From DATFNV01 sp963827935 (GTDB taxonomy: Bacteria; Planctomycetota; Planctomycetia; Gemmatales; Gemmataceae): a stretch of DNA of 64,000 nt. Position 1 is the stretch's first letter. The number at the start of each line of letters is the position of its first letter. The stretch lies in the NCBI GenBank assembly GCA_963827935.1, contig CAWHCN010000017.1, forward strand, positions 1,264,122 through 1,328,121, read 5' to 3'. The position numbers and the translations under genes are program-made. This document shows positions 40,785 through 48,471 of this stretch, in pieces. The notes beneath the pieces were generated by a model. The model made no database searches, was not told the DNA's origin, and worked only from the letters and a program-made list of their open reading frames with translations.

Positions 40785-41143
40785 GTCAATCTCTCCATGC
40801 GGGAGGTTGTTTCAGCATCGCCCCCAAGAAAACGACATCGCAGAAAACAAAGAGGACGCAGCGCGTTCTTGAGGCAGCCAGTTGGCGGAATAGAATTGCG
40901 TCTTTCCTTTCCTTCGCAGCGCGGTTCCGCATTGGCTGTACACCGACCTACCTTGCGCCGCTCTTTTCGCGTCTCTGCCACGTCCCCCGCGGCGGTGCGG
41001 CCGGTGTTTGTCCGGCGCCTGCTCCGGCGCGGAATGCGTCCGGGCTCGGGCAGCCGCTGGCCAGGCGGTGGTGTTCCCGCAGCCGTTCCGTACCCTCGAT
41101 GCCATCCAGCCGGCGACAGGACGAAGGCCAGGCAGAAGGTGGG
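40785..41143. other. Gene-free stretch between cyclase gene and ATPase remnant
   Basis: 359 bp containing a 15-mer (AAGAGGACGCAGCGC, 40850-40864) that recurs in the hairpin at 55603. No gene could be supported; open frames here on both strands look non-coding. Confidence 0.5.
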
Positions 41144-41703
41144 CATGCGCAGCCGCGGTGACAGCACTTTCGATTTCGCCAGCATATCCCAAGGGGCGCC
41201 GCGGTGCCAGCGCGTGGTGAACTCGAAGTAAAGGATAAACCGTTCCCGGCCGCGCGTGGCCCGAAAAGCGCGATCGGCCAGCAGTTCGATCGTCGCCAAG
41301 GCGAACAGCGCTGGATCGTCGCCGGCAGCGGCGACGCCCTGGTCCGGGAGGGAATCCAGAACTCGCTCGACGCGCGCGGCAACGGACAGCGCAGCGTGTG
41401 AGAATCCGCATTTCCGGGCCCGAACAGGCGGTGCCGGTGGCGACGATGGCCCCCTTCCTCGACGGGGCCTGGCCTCACCTGGAAGCGAAGCCCAACGGCC
41501 TGCGCGAGCACCCGGCCCGGGACGATCCCTGTCTCTTCCTGGTCTTCGAGGACTGCGGGACGATCGGCCTGGAGGGAGACCCGGGCCAGTGCCACAAGGA
41601 GGAGCGGGTGAAGAACGGGTTTTTCACGTTCTTGCGGACCGAGGGCGACTCGGACAAGAGCGAGACGGATCGCGGACGGTGGGGCGTGGGCAAGACAGTG
41701 GGC
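41144..41703 (+). pseudogene. N-terminal fragment of a GHKL (HSP90/MORC-like) ATPase gene
   Basis: In three successive frames the sequence reads STFDFASISQGAPR..., KDKPFPAARGPKSAIGQQFD, ALVREGIQNSLDARGNG, FLVFEDCGTIGLEGD and DRGRWGVGKTV. These are the N box, G1 box and G2 box of GHKL ATPases of the kind found in restriction-like conflict systems. Frameshifts lie near 41225 and 41398. The homology stops abruptly at about 41700, where unrelated AT-richer sequence begins, so two thirds of the protein is missing. It lies at one edge of the accessory island. Confidence 0.7.
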
Positions 41704-41753
41704 ACCATACAACTTAGTTCATGTTGTGTCTTACCGGCTCCATTTTTGATTGC

Positions 41754-41966
41754 TTACTTGTCGGCCTTGTTTGGAGGTGCGGGTTCTTGATCCAGGACTT
41801 TCTGAGCTGGCGGGGCCTGCTTCTGGTCCTTCAAGGCATCGATATACTGCTTGAACAGCCCGAGACCGATGCCGACCGCAATCGTAAGTAGGAGCGCGAT
41901 CAGACCGCGATTGTAGAGTCGCGTCTGTTCCGCCGCGTGGAACTTCCTATCTAGCTCCCCCTTCAA
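41754..41966 (-). CDS. Coiled-coil/membrane tail severed from the dCTP-deaminase-like protein
   Basis: A 70-residue frame: a charged helix (KGELDRKFHAAEQTRLYNRG), one transmembrane helix (LIALLLTIAVGIGLGLF) and a Lys/Pro/Gln tail. It is in the same frame as the upstream dCTP-deaminase-like gene and separated from it only by a TAA at 41982-41984 and a few sense codons (KQIDEL). An internal ATG at 41966 could start a separate protein, but no ribosome site stands out. I think it is the natural C-terminus of that protein. Confidence 0.6.
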   Translation of the reverse strand: MKGELDRKFHAAEQTRLYNRGLIALLLTIAVGIGLGLFKQYIDALKDQKQAPPAQKVLDQEPAPPNKADK

Positions 41967-41981
41967 CTCGTCGATCTGCTT

Positions 41982-42509
41982 TTATAGCACCGCTGGTGAG
42001 GCGACCTCCCCCTGGATTCTCGCCACGTCATCAGCCGTAATCACATTCGGGGCCGGCGGCGGGTTCTGATACGGGTCGTCGTCGGTGTGGTCCAGGTCCG
42101 CGAACCAGATCATGAAGACCCGTTGGTCCTGGTCCAGGACGATGGGCTGGCTGCCGGCGTTATAGACCGCGAACTTGAGCTGGCCGCGGTAGCCGGGATC
42201 GGCGTGGAATCCCGAGACGTTGACCAGCCCCTGGAACTTGGTCCCGGCGCGAATGGAGATAAAGGCGATCAGGTTTGCGGGAATACGCACGGTTTCTCGG
42301 GTGACGAGTAGCCCGAACTGCCCCGGCGGGATGACGATCTTGGCCCCGGCAGGCACCAAGGTCTTGTCGCTGGGGTTGGACGTGACGAATGCCTCAGGAC
42401 CGACGCCCATCTCGTACGCGCCGTGGCGGATCCTGTTTTGATCGTACGGTTCCACGAGTTGTTCGGCGGGTATCCTTACTCTCAGCGTCTGGCTGCTCCA
42501 GAAAGGCAT
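41982..42509 (-). CDS. dCTP deaminase/dUTPase-fold protein
   Basis: This 175-residue protein has the trimeric dUTPase/dCTP-deaminase fold signature: GVGPEAFVT, VIPPGQFGLLVTRE, NLIAFISIRAG and GFHADPGYRGQLKFAVYNAG. Canonical dCTP deaminases have a catalytic Glu in the motif LEFYN; here the aligned stretch is FAVYN, so the Glu appears to be Ala and activity is uncertain. It starts 3 bp after acpS in the operon. In other islands, dCTP deaminases deplete dCTP during phage infection; a nucleotide-binding or sensing role is an alternative. Confidence 0.8.
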   Translation of the reverse strand: MPFWSSQTLRVRIPAEQLVEPYDQNRIRHGAYEMGVGPEAFVTSNPSDKTLVPAGAKIVIPPGQFGLLVTRETVRIPANLIAFISIRAGTKFQGLVNVSGFHADPGYRGQLKFAVYNAGSQPIVLDQDQRVFMIWFADLDHTDDDPYQNPPPAPNVITADDVARIQGEVASPAVL

Positions 42510-42512
42510 GGC

Positions 42513-42897
42513 TCATATTCCCATAGCGATCACGCTCGCCATTGCAATCTCATCGAGATAGCTGATGCTGATGAACCAGTCGGTTATTCCCATGCTGATC
42601 GCCAACTCCAGCACCTCGTCGCGAAGGCGGACGTACGGCGCCCCGCCGTCCCGCCGGAGAATCTCGATGCCCCGCCAGGTAATGTCGCCAGCGAAGCCTG
42701 TCCCCAGCGCCTTTGACCACGGCTTCCTTGGCTGCGTAGCAGCTCGCGTAATAGCGGTAACGGGTCGGAGTGGTGCCGGCGTGGGCCCGCTCGTCGGCCG
42801 AGCAGAACTGTTCCGTCCACCTCTTATTCGTCGAGTCCACCTCGGCCTTTATGTCGGCGATCTTCACCGCGTCGATGCCGTGCCCGATGATCCGCAT
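42513..42897 (-). CDS. acpS: Holo-ACP synthase-type phosphopantetheinyl transferase (frame interrupted once)
   Basis: It starts MRIIGHGIDAVKIADIKAEV after GGAGG. The first Mg-binding Asp is in GIDAV and the second acidic site is in YAAKEAVVK. After an extra base near 42705 the reading continues ALGTGFAGDITWRGIEIL... WFISISYLDEIAMASVIAMG to a TGA at 42513. The length of about 127 residues is normal for AcpS, which transfers phosphopantetheine from CoA to a carrier-protein serine. No carrier protein is encoded nearby. Its presence in a nucleotide-enzyme operon is unusual; it could be a specialised copy or the housekeeping gene caught in the island. Confidence 0.85.
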
Positions 42898-42909
42898 GGT
42901 GCCCTCCAC

Positions 42910-43784
42910 TCAGGTGTCCCGAAGCGAGATGCACCGCTTGTCTAGGTCCACGTCCACCGTCCCGCCTCGCCGCTTCTTCACCTCCCGCCAGACCTTGAAT
43001 CCCTCGGATGATGGCCTGCTCCCACTCCCCGGGCGTGCAGACCGACACTTCCAGGTGGCTCGACCATGTTTTTGATCATCCGGAGCAATTCGGTGCTGAC
43101 CGAGGACTTCCCCTCAAGAAAGTTGTAATCCCGGGCGTAGGCGAAGATCATCGCCGACAGCCCCTCCTCCGTGGCGATGGCCCGACCGCCGTCCTCGACC
43201 TGATCGACCTTCGGGTCGCTCTTCCGCTTCGCCTTGAGCATCTTGCGAACGAGCGGGGACCAGCCCAGCACCGCCGCGAACGCCAGGTGGATCACATCGT
43301 GGTAGCCGTACCCGTCCTTCAGGTGTGGCGTTGTCGGTGAGGTCATCCCCGAACTGCTTGCCCTTGTACATTACCCGGACCTTCGGCGAATCGTCCTCGT
43401 CGTGGTAAGTCAGGAAATCGACAGAGAACTGCCGCGGGAACCGCTGATCCTCCGGAAACCCTGCGTCGAACGGCGTCGCGAATCGGAAGCTCGCCCCAGC
43501 GGCCCTCGCACTTGGCTAGGTTCTGCTCGGCCACCTGGGCGAGGTCGAGTCCGAACTTGGTGGCCACGTTCGCGACGTACCACAGCAGGTCGCCCACCTC
43601 CTCGGCTAGCCGCTCTTTGAACAGCTTGTGGGACTCGCCGTCGCGGAGGTACTTCTTGTACTCGCCCAGCAGCTCGCCCGTCTCGCTGGCCAGCCCGGCG
43701 AGCGGGATCATCCGTGCCTGCTCGTCCGTGCCGGGGTTGCGGTCTGTCTTTCTGCGCCCTCTCCTGGTACGTGCGAAGGTCCAT
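42910..43784 (-). CDS. MazG-like nucleoside triphosphate pyrophosphohydrolase with C-terminal extension (frame interrupted)
   Basis: The start MDLRTYQERAQK at 43784 follows GGAGGAG. After a shift the MazG core reads LAGLASETGELLGEYKK... ERLAEEVGDLLWYVANVA, supplying the EXXE and EXXD metal motifs. Further shifts near 43480, 43340, 43055 and 43010 lead through FPRQFSVDFLTYHDEDD, GYGYHDVIHLAFAAVLGWSP and CTPGEWEQAIIRG to RCISLRDT-stop at 42910. About 290 residues. The C-terminal two thirds is an extension of the compact MazG domain. It hydrolyses (d)NTPs to NMPs, which suits an operon of dNTP enzymes. Confidence 0.8.
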
Positions 43785-44901
43785 CGTCTCCTCCCGTTCG
43801 GCCTTGAACAACGTAGTCGGGCTGCTCCAGACGGGGTGACGCGGCCACCGCGTCGTTGATTCCCCACTTCGGCGGATACCAGTAGTCGATCGGGTCCGCG
43901 TTCGGCCGAAACTTCTGCTTGATGCGCGTCCGGCCCGAGGCCCCGTTCGCCTCGGGGTGGGCGACACGGGCGTACTTATCGACCTCGCAGAACAGGTTCT
44001 GGCAGTCGATCAGCTGCAGCCGGCGGCCCCAGAGCGTTCGGAAATCCAAGCCCAGCCGCTCGAACTCAGCCTCCTGCCGGTCGGCCATGACCCGGATCAC
44101 GTCGGCGTCGCTCATGCCGCCCGTGTCCGCGAAGCACTTCCGTATCCCGTCGATCGCACCCGGCCCCGGGACGACGAACTCCATCTCGGTGAAGTTCGTG
44201 ACGGTGCTGTAGTTGACGTCGGTTACGTACTGGTATGCCAGGAAATCGCCGATGGTCGGGTAGCTGCGGATCAGGTTGAACGCCTGCTGCATCGCAGCTC
44301 GCATCGGCCAGTCGGGCCGGCAGCTCGCCGGCGATCATCCGCTCGATTAGGGTCAGGTGGTTGCGGTGCTTCCGCTCGTGCCCCAGGGAACCGCCAGACG
44401 GCATGATGTAGGCGGCCGAGTAGATCTTCTGGCCCCGGGTCATCGCCCGGCCGAGAACCTGGTCGTACCGCTTGAACGAGTACGTGGCGTGAGTCAGGGG
44501 GCCGAGGTCGTTCTCCAGCAACTCCCACGTCTCGATCTTGTTGAACAGCTTGAACAGCAGGATGCGGAAGACCACGTCGACAGGATCGTCCGGCAGGTCC
44601 TGGCGGTAGATCACGCGGCGGATCAGATACTGGCTGACTCGGTCGGAGGCTCGGTAGGCATTGGTGAACTTGTGCGCCCGCATGACCGGGTCGTGGGTCC
44701 ACGGCGGTGGACGGCGTTCGAGCCGGCGGAAGAACACGCACTGGCGTTCGGCCGCGAACCGCCAGTAGGAGTTGTAGACCGGGGTCGGCTTCAACGAGCC
44801 GAGGTCGGGGAGCGGCGCATCCGCGCCGCCCCCGCCCACCCGTCCGCCAGGGCGAGCTTCAATGCCACCGTGTCAGGGTTCGTCTTCTTCTGCGTGCCCA
44901 C
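43708..44901 (-). CDS. Nucleotide-kinase-domain / hmU-DNA-kinase-helical-domain-like protein (frame interrupted)
   Basis: A GTG at 44901 after GGGAGGTAGGT gives VGTQKKTNPDTVALKLALADG. After a shift near 44835 come NSYWRFAAERQCVFFRRLE, HKFTNAYRASDRVSQYLIR, RILLFKLFNKIETWELLE, IMPSGGSLGHERKHRN and, after a second shift near 44310, SYPTIGDFLAYQYVTDVNYS, EFVVPGPGAIDGIRKCFAD, LQLIDCQNLFCEVDKYARV and YWYPPKWGIN. I recognise this as the family annotated as nucleotide kinase domain protein, related to the helical domain of 5-hydroxymethyluracil DNA kinases, predicted to modify DNA bases. The exact C-terminus is unclear; this frame overlaps the MazG gene by 77 bp. Confidence 0.7.
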
Positions 44902-44942
44902 ACCTACCTCCCGGCAACCGCATGCTCGGCGCCCTTAAGGAG

Positions 44943-45731
44943 TTATCGCTCCAAAGCCGGGGCGGTATGGTTCGATGTCCGGAGCAGACGGGCGGCCTGC
45001 TCGACCAGCTCCCTCGCGTCTTTGATTCCCCACCCGTCCCCAGTATCCAGTTTGGCGTGGGTGGAGATCACCGTCAGCGAACCCAGCTCCACATTCGCTT
45101 CCTTGGCGACGAAGGCCTGCAGGCGGCCGAGCCCGATGAGGTTGCCGAGGCACCGCGTGATGTAGGTGTGGTTGCGGTACATCGCCGTGAGCATCAGGCC
45201 GTGATCCTCGTCTAGCTTGAAACTGAGAAAGCTGAGGCACTGCCCGCCATATAGAGACCGGCCGTCCCGCAACGGGTCGTAAACGGCCAACTCGTAGGCC
45301 AAGGAGTACCTGACGCCCGCTTCCTCCTGGCGCTTCATCTTGTCGATCAGGTCACGGAGGGGGTTGTAGGGTTTCTCGTCCGCCTTCCGGTGCCGCGTCA
45401 TGCGCTCGAAGTACCGCCCCCAACGCTTCGTGTCAGACACGCTTGTCGAAATCCCTGTGGTAAACGTCGTAGAAGACGGGCGAGCCGTGACTTCACATAC
45501 AGGGCCTGGGGGAAAATGGTGTTCGCGACGGTGATGATCGGGTTCTCGTCGTGCTCCTTCAGGAACTTGTCCACGAGCGTGATGACGGCGTTGTCGTTGT
45601 CGTCGTGGGTCCAAGGATGCTCTACGTCGATCACGATGTTGTAGCTCTCGTCTCCGTGAACGATGAGCGCGGATGCGGCCGCGACCCACGCCTGCGCACA
45701 GCTCCTGCTGAGTCGGAACGCCAAGATACAT
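44943..45731 (-). CDS. Divergent thymidylate synthase-family protein (frame interrupted)
   Basis: It starts MYLGVPTQQELCA at 45731. Corrected frames give AQAWVAAASALIVHGDESYN, NPIITVANTIFPQALYVK, KRWGRYFERMTRHRK and then a core that follows the ThyA fold: YGGQCLSFLSFKL (the Cys aligns with the ThyA nucleophile), LTAMYRNHTYITRCLGNLIG and GSLTVISTHAKLD. Usual ThyA motifs (RSCDxFLG, PFN) are altered, so the product may be hydroxymethyl- or methyl-transfer to another pyrimidine, as in phage dNMP hydroxymethylases, or binding only. It stands between the papain-like protease and the kinase-domain gene in the operon. Confidence 0.75.
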   Translation of the reverse strand: MYLGVPTQQELCAGVGRGRIRAHRSRRRELQHRDRRRASLDPRRQRQRRHHARGQVPEGARREPDHHRREHHFPPGPVCEVTARPSSTTFTTGISTSVSDTKRWGRYFERMTRHRKADEKPYNPLRDLIDKMKRQEEAGVRYSLAYELAVYDPLRDGRSLYGGQCLSFLSFKLDEDHGLMLTAMYRNHTYITRCLGNLIGLGRLQAFVAKEANVELGSLTVISTHAKLDTGDGWGIKDARELVEQAARLLRTSNHTAPALER

Positions 45732-45744
45732 GATGTATGGTCTC

Positions 45745-46396
45745 CTAGTTGACGCGTGAGCGCGGCCCTAATGCGGGGTGCCAGGTATCCCTCGCTCAGC
45801 CAGGCATACCCCGACAGCCCCCAGGTGTCGCCCCAGCTGTTCCGCACGAGGAGCAGTTTCTGCTTCGCCCGCTTGCCCGTCGCCACGGCCAGCGACGGCG
45901 TGACGCAAATCGGGGTCTTCGGGCTCGTCCGAATCCACAACGCCATCTGCGTCCGGCAGGAAGAACGCGGCCGAGAAGGTCATGCCGATCAGGATGGGCT
46001 GGTCGGCCTCGACTGCGTCCCAAACCTGGTCGAATACGGTGCCCGTGCTTCTTGGACGGGCGGCGGTATAGCGTCCCGACCTTGGGCGGGGGCTTCCACT
46101 GCTTCAGGTCGGCCGGCATCGCCTTCAGGTACGGCCACGCCGCCTCGACGGGCTGCCCGTCGTGTTCCAGAGCCGCCCGGATCGCGGGTATCGTAGTGCC
46201 GATATGCGCGGGCGTCTTGTCATCGCTGCTTCGCGTGGTAGAACAAGTATTCGCAGCTCAGCGGTGACCACGGGTCCCCCCGGGCAGCCGCGTGCGCGTC
46301 GCTCATGGCGAACGCCAAACAGGTCTCACGCCCTTCCTGGTCGCGCGCCGATCCGAACCGGCCGCGGAGGTCGTGGCGGACAGTGATCGCACTCAT
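45745..46396 (-). CDS. Papain-like cysteine peptidase, C1 family (frame interrupted)
   Basis: The ATG at 46396 overlaps the stop of the ImmA/IrrE gene (ATGA). Joined frames read RDQEGRETCLAFAMSD (catalytic Cys), WSPLSCEYLFYHAKQR, IRAALEHDGQPVEAAWPYL, QPILIGMTFSAAFFLPD, DLRHAVVAV (catalytic His) and LLLVRNSWGDTWGLSGYAWL (catalytic Asn). All three papain residues are thus present in about 215 residues, with no propeptide or signal, so it acts in the cytoplasm. Shifts fall near 46220, 46035 and 45900. A cytoplasmic C1 peptidase inside a regulatory/nucleotide operon is unusual and suggests a proteolytic switch or effector. Confidence 0.75.
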
Positions 46397-47484
46397 GCGA
46401 CTCCCAGCAGCGCCTCTCGCTGTGCCGGTAAGAGCCCGGCAGGGACCGGTCCAGAAAGTCCGAAGTCAAGTTCCAGCGAGTGCAGGAGTTCGCCCGCGGC
46501 TTGCCAGGGGCGCACCTCCCGCAGCTGGACGTGGCCGCTGGCGCCGCCCTCGTTTAGTGGCTCGGCGATTACAGTCCGGAACACAACCCCGCCGATGTGC
46601 TGCTTGCTGGAACTCGCGGCTGCGGCCGTCCTCCCTGATCGCAAGGCCCGCGTCTGCGAGGTCGCCGAACTGCCAGACGTAGCCCGAGCTGGCGTGCTCG
46701 TGGAATCTTGAGTACCACCAGGTCGGACCGGCTGCCCTCCAGCACCATTCCGTTGTCCCGCTCCGTGACCAGCCACACGTCCCCGTACCAGCTCTCCGGC
46801 TCGTATGGCTTGGCGAGGGCTTGCTTGATGGTCTTGGGCTTGACCTTCAGCAGCCTCTCGCACGTCGGCGGGTCGATGCCCTTGCTGTCGGCGAGGGCAT
46901 AGCAAGTCGCTGCGTAGCTCGACCCCATCCGGAGCGCGAGCTGGTACACGATGGTCGGATCGGTCAGGCTCTCGCGCGTCCAGCCTTGTCGCTTCATGTG
47001 TTGGACGATCAGCCAGGGCGGCGATAGAAGTTCGGATCGCGAAGGCGTTGGCCTGGATCTCCCGAATGTCGTAGTTCGCTTTAGTGACGGCTTCGGTTGA
47101 GCTGGAACCAGCTTTGCTCCACAGCTGGATCTCCCGCGCGTCATAGTTCGCTTCAGTGACGAAGTGCGCGCGGGTGAGGATGTCTTCCTCGTCGAGGCTG
47201 GCCTCGTGGCCGAGCGCGGCGTGGCCGAGCTCGTGCGCGGCTGTGAACCGCTGGACTGGCAGCGGGCGCTGCGTGGTCACGATGACCCCCTGATCGGGGT
47301 CGTCGATGTACGCACCGAGCAGGTTCTTGAGCGGCCGGAACATCACCGGAATGTCCCGTTTGACTAACATGCCAAACACGTCGATCCGGCCCTCGCCCTC
47401 CTCGGCGCGGGCCTTCGTGTCGAATTCCCTGTGCAGCCGTTCCGCCTCGTAGACGGCCTTCAGGATGTCATCGCGATACGCCAC
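46393..47484 (-). CDS. ImmA/IrrE-family metallopeptidase (frame interrupted)
   Basis: A GTG at 47484 after AAGGAGGG gives VAYRDDILKAVYEAERLHRE. The zinc motif HELGHAALGHE lies in RFTAAHELGHAAL, and the third ligand Glu is in the REIQANAFA stretch. That stretch is partly duplicated (ANYDAREIQ, then ANYDIREIQ, 24 residues apart). After shifts near 47020 and 46690 the protein carries WLIVQHMKRQGWTRESLTD... and a C-terminal tail ending AGLLPAQREALLGVA. Such proteases cleave XRE repressors to induce mobile elements or toxin-antitoxin loci; an XRE gene lies directly upstream, 3 bp away. Confidence 0.85.
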   Translation of the reverse strand: MAYRDDILKAVYEAERLHREFDTKARAEEGEGRIDVFGMLVKRDIPVMFRPLKNLLGAYIDDPDQGVIVTTQRPLPVQRFTAAHELGHAALGHEASLDEEDILTRAHFVTEANYDAREIQLWSKAGSSSTEAVTKANYDIREIQANAFAIRTSIAALADRPTHEATRLDAREPDRSDHRVPARAPDGVELRSDLLCPRRQQGHRPADVREAAEGQAQDHQASPRQAIRAGELVRGRVAGHGAGQRNGAGGQPVRPGGTQDSTSTPARATSGSSATSQTRALRSGRTAAAASSSKQHIGGVVFRTVIAEPLNEGGASGHVQLREVRPWQAAGELLHSLELDFGLSGPVPAGLLPAQREALLGVA

Positions 47485-47487
47485 GAC

Positions 47488-47866
47488 TCATCCCTCCTTT
47501 TTCTGCTTCCTGGCCTGCAGGAAATCCGCAAACCGTCCCAACTCCTCCTGATCGTCGGGTGATAGTTCCGAAACCTTGCGCGCCAGGTGCTTGACGTCCG
47601 CACCGAACGAGATTTCTTCGGCCTCGCTCGCCGGTAAAGTATCCCACCGGACGCTTGTAGAGGCCGGCCAGCTTCTTTAGCTCCAGGGCGTCCACCTTGC
47701 GCTGGCCCGTCTCCATGAGCGACATGGCCGACCGTGAAACGCCCAGGAAGGTTGCGACCTCCTCCTGGGAGAAGCCGAGGTATTCCCTCGCTTGCCGGAG
47801 CCGTTCGCCCAGCGTCTTCCGGTCGTCGTCCTTGCCGTCGGACCTCTTATCCCGATCCTTACTCAT
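47488..47866 (-). CDS. XRE-family transcriptional regulator (frame interrupted once)
   Basis: It starts MSKDRDKRSDGKDDDRK at 47866 after AAGGTG. The Cro/CI helix-turn-helix is LGERLRQAREYLGFSQEEVA, then FLGVSRSAMSLMETGQRKV. After a shift near 47640 the C-terminus is AEEISFGADVKHLARKVSEL... ELGRFADFLQARKQKKEG. It is about 126 residues and is encoded just before the ImmA/IrrE protease, the classic repressor/antirepressor-protease pair. The likely operators are the palindromes at 48236-48269 upstream of the operon. Confidence 0.88.
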
Positions 47867-47868
47867 GT

Positions 47869-48183
47869 TCACACCTTTTGCTTGCTGTGCTTGGCCCAGA
47901 GCCTCTCAAGCTGGCCGAGCATGTCGTCGATCGCCTCGTCCACGCTGTTGTACCCGCCCTTGCGGACCACCTTGTCCGGGGGGATCTTGAACGGGAACAG
48001 GTCTTCCAGCACCAACACCGTACCCACGACCCGCTTTGAGTCTAGCAACGGCTCCCACTCGGGGCGAAGTACGGAGGCCTCATCGGCGATCTTCTGCAAC
48101 TCGAACCGAAGGCGGCGTTTCACCTCCGCGGCCGGAAAGGCCGGCGCGGCAGTCGGAGTCATGGTCAGCGTTTGTGTAGTCAT
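47869..48183 (-). CDS. Small protein of unknown function, first gene of the island operon
   Basis: This 104-residue protein starts MTTQTLTMTPTAAPAFPAAE at 48183, 7 bp downstream of a strong AAGGAGG. The body (RRLRFELQKIADEASVLRPE..., VVGTVLVLEDLFPFKIPPDK) is mixed alpha/beta with no family I recognise. It ends 2 bp before the XRE gene, so it is certainly in the operon. It could be a partner of the regulator or a toxin/antitoxin-type subunit; this is only inference from position. Confidence 0.75.
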   Translation of the reverse strand: MTTQTLTMTPTAAPAFPAAEVKRRLRFELQKIADEASVLRPEWEPLLDSKRVVGTVLVLEDLFPFKIPPDKVVRKGGYNSVDEAIDDMLGQLERLWAKHSKQKV

Positions 48184-48205
48184 CGACTCCCTCCTTCCTG
48201 CTCCA

Positions 48206-48234
48206 ATCTTACCGGGGTTCAGTGCGAAAATCAA
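48206..48234 (-). promoter_or_regulatory. Promoter of the island operon
   Basis: On the minus strand, TTGATT (48234-48229) and TAAGAT (48211-48206) are 17 bp apart, followed by a short leader, AAGGAGGGAGTCG and the ATG at 48183. Confidence 0.65.
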
Positions 48235-48235
48235 A

Positions 48236-48269
48236 CGGATTATCCGATTTTTGTTAGATTTTCTAACAA
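48236..48269. promoter_or_regulatory. Two candidate operators upstream of the -35 box
   Basis: CGGAT-T-ATCCG (48236-48246) and TTGTTAGA-TTT-TCTAACAA (48251-48269) are both perfect palindromes in an AT-rich patch adjoining the promoter. They are plausible binding sites for the XRE protein encoded two genes later. Confidence 0.55.
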
Positions 48270-48471
48270 TGAAACGGTCAAGATGGCGCAAGTCATTATG
48301 GGAAAATGGTGACGCTCTATGTTACTCCTTTGTCCATAGGCATTTACGGCGCCATTTGCACCGCCGCCTTCGGCCAGGCAGTGCCCGCGTGACGCGCAGG
48401 CACATGATGCTGCGCGGCCTGGCCCGCTTGTCACGAGCGGGCTGGGGCGGTAGGCGGTGCGCCCGCCCGCG
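48270..48471. other. Non-coding stretch upstream of the island operon
   Basis: The first 100 bp is AT-rich. The rest is GC-rich, with an inverted CGGGCTG/GCCCGC-like segment. No gene was recognised. Confidence 0.5.

Noticed and set aside
41754..48183. Complete prophage
   Set aside because: No capsid, portal, terminase, tail, integrase or lysis gene is present; only phage-like nucleotide enzymes and the XRE-ImmA pair.
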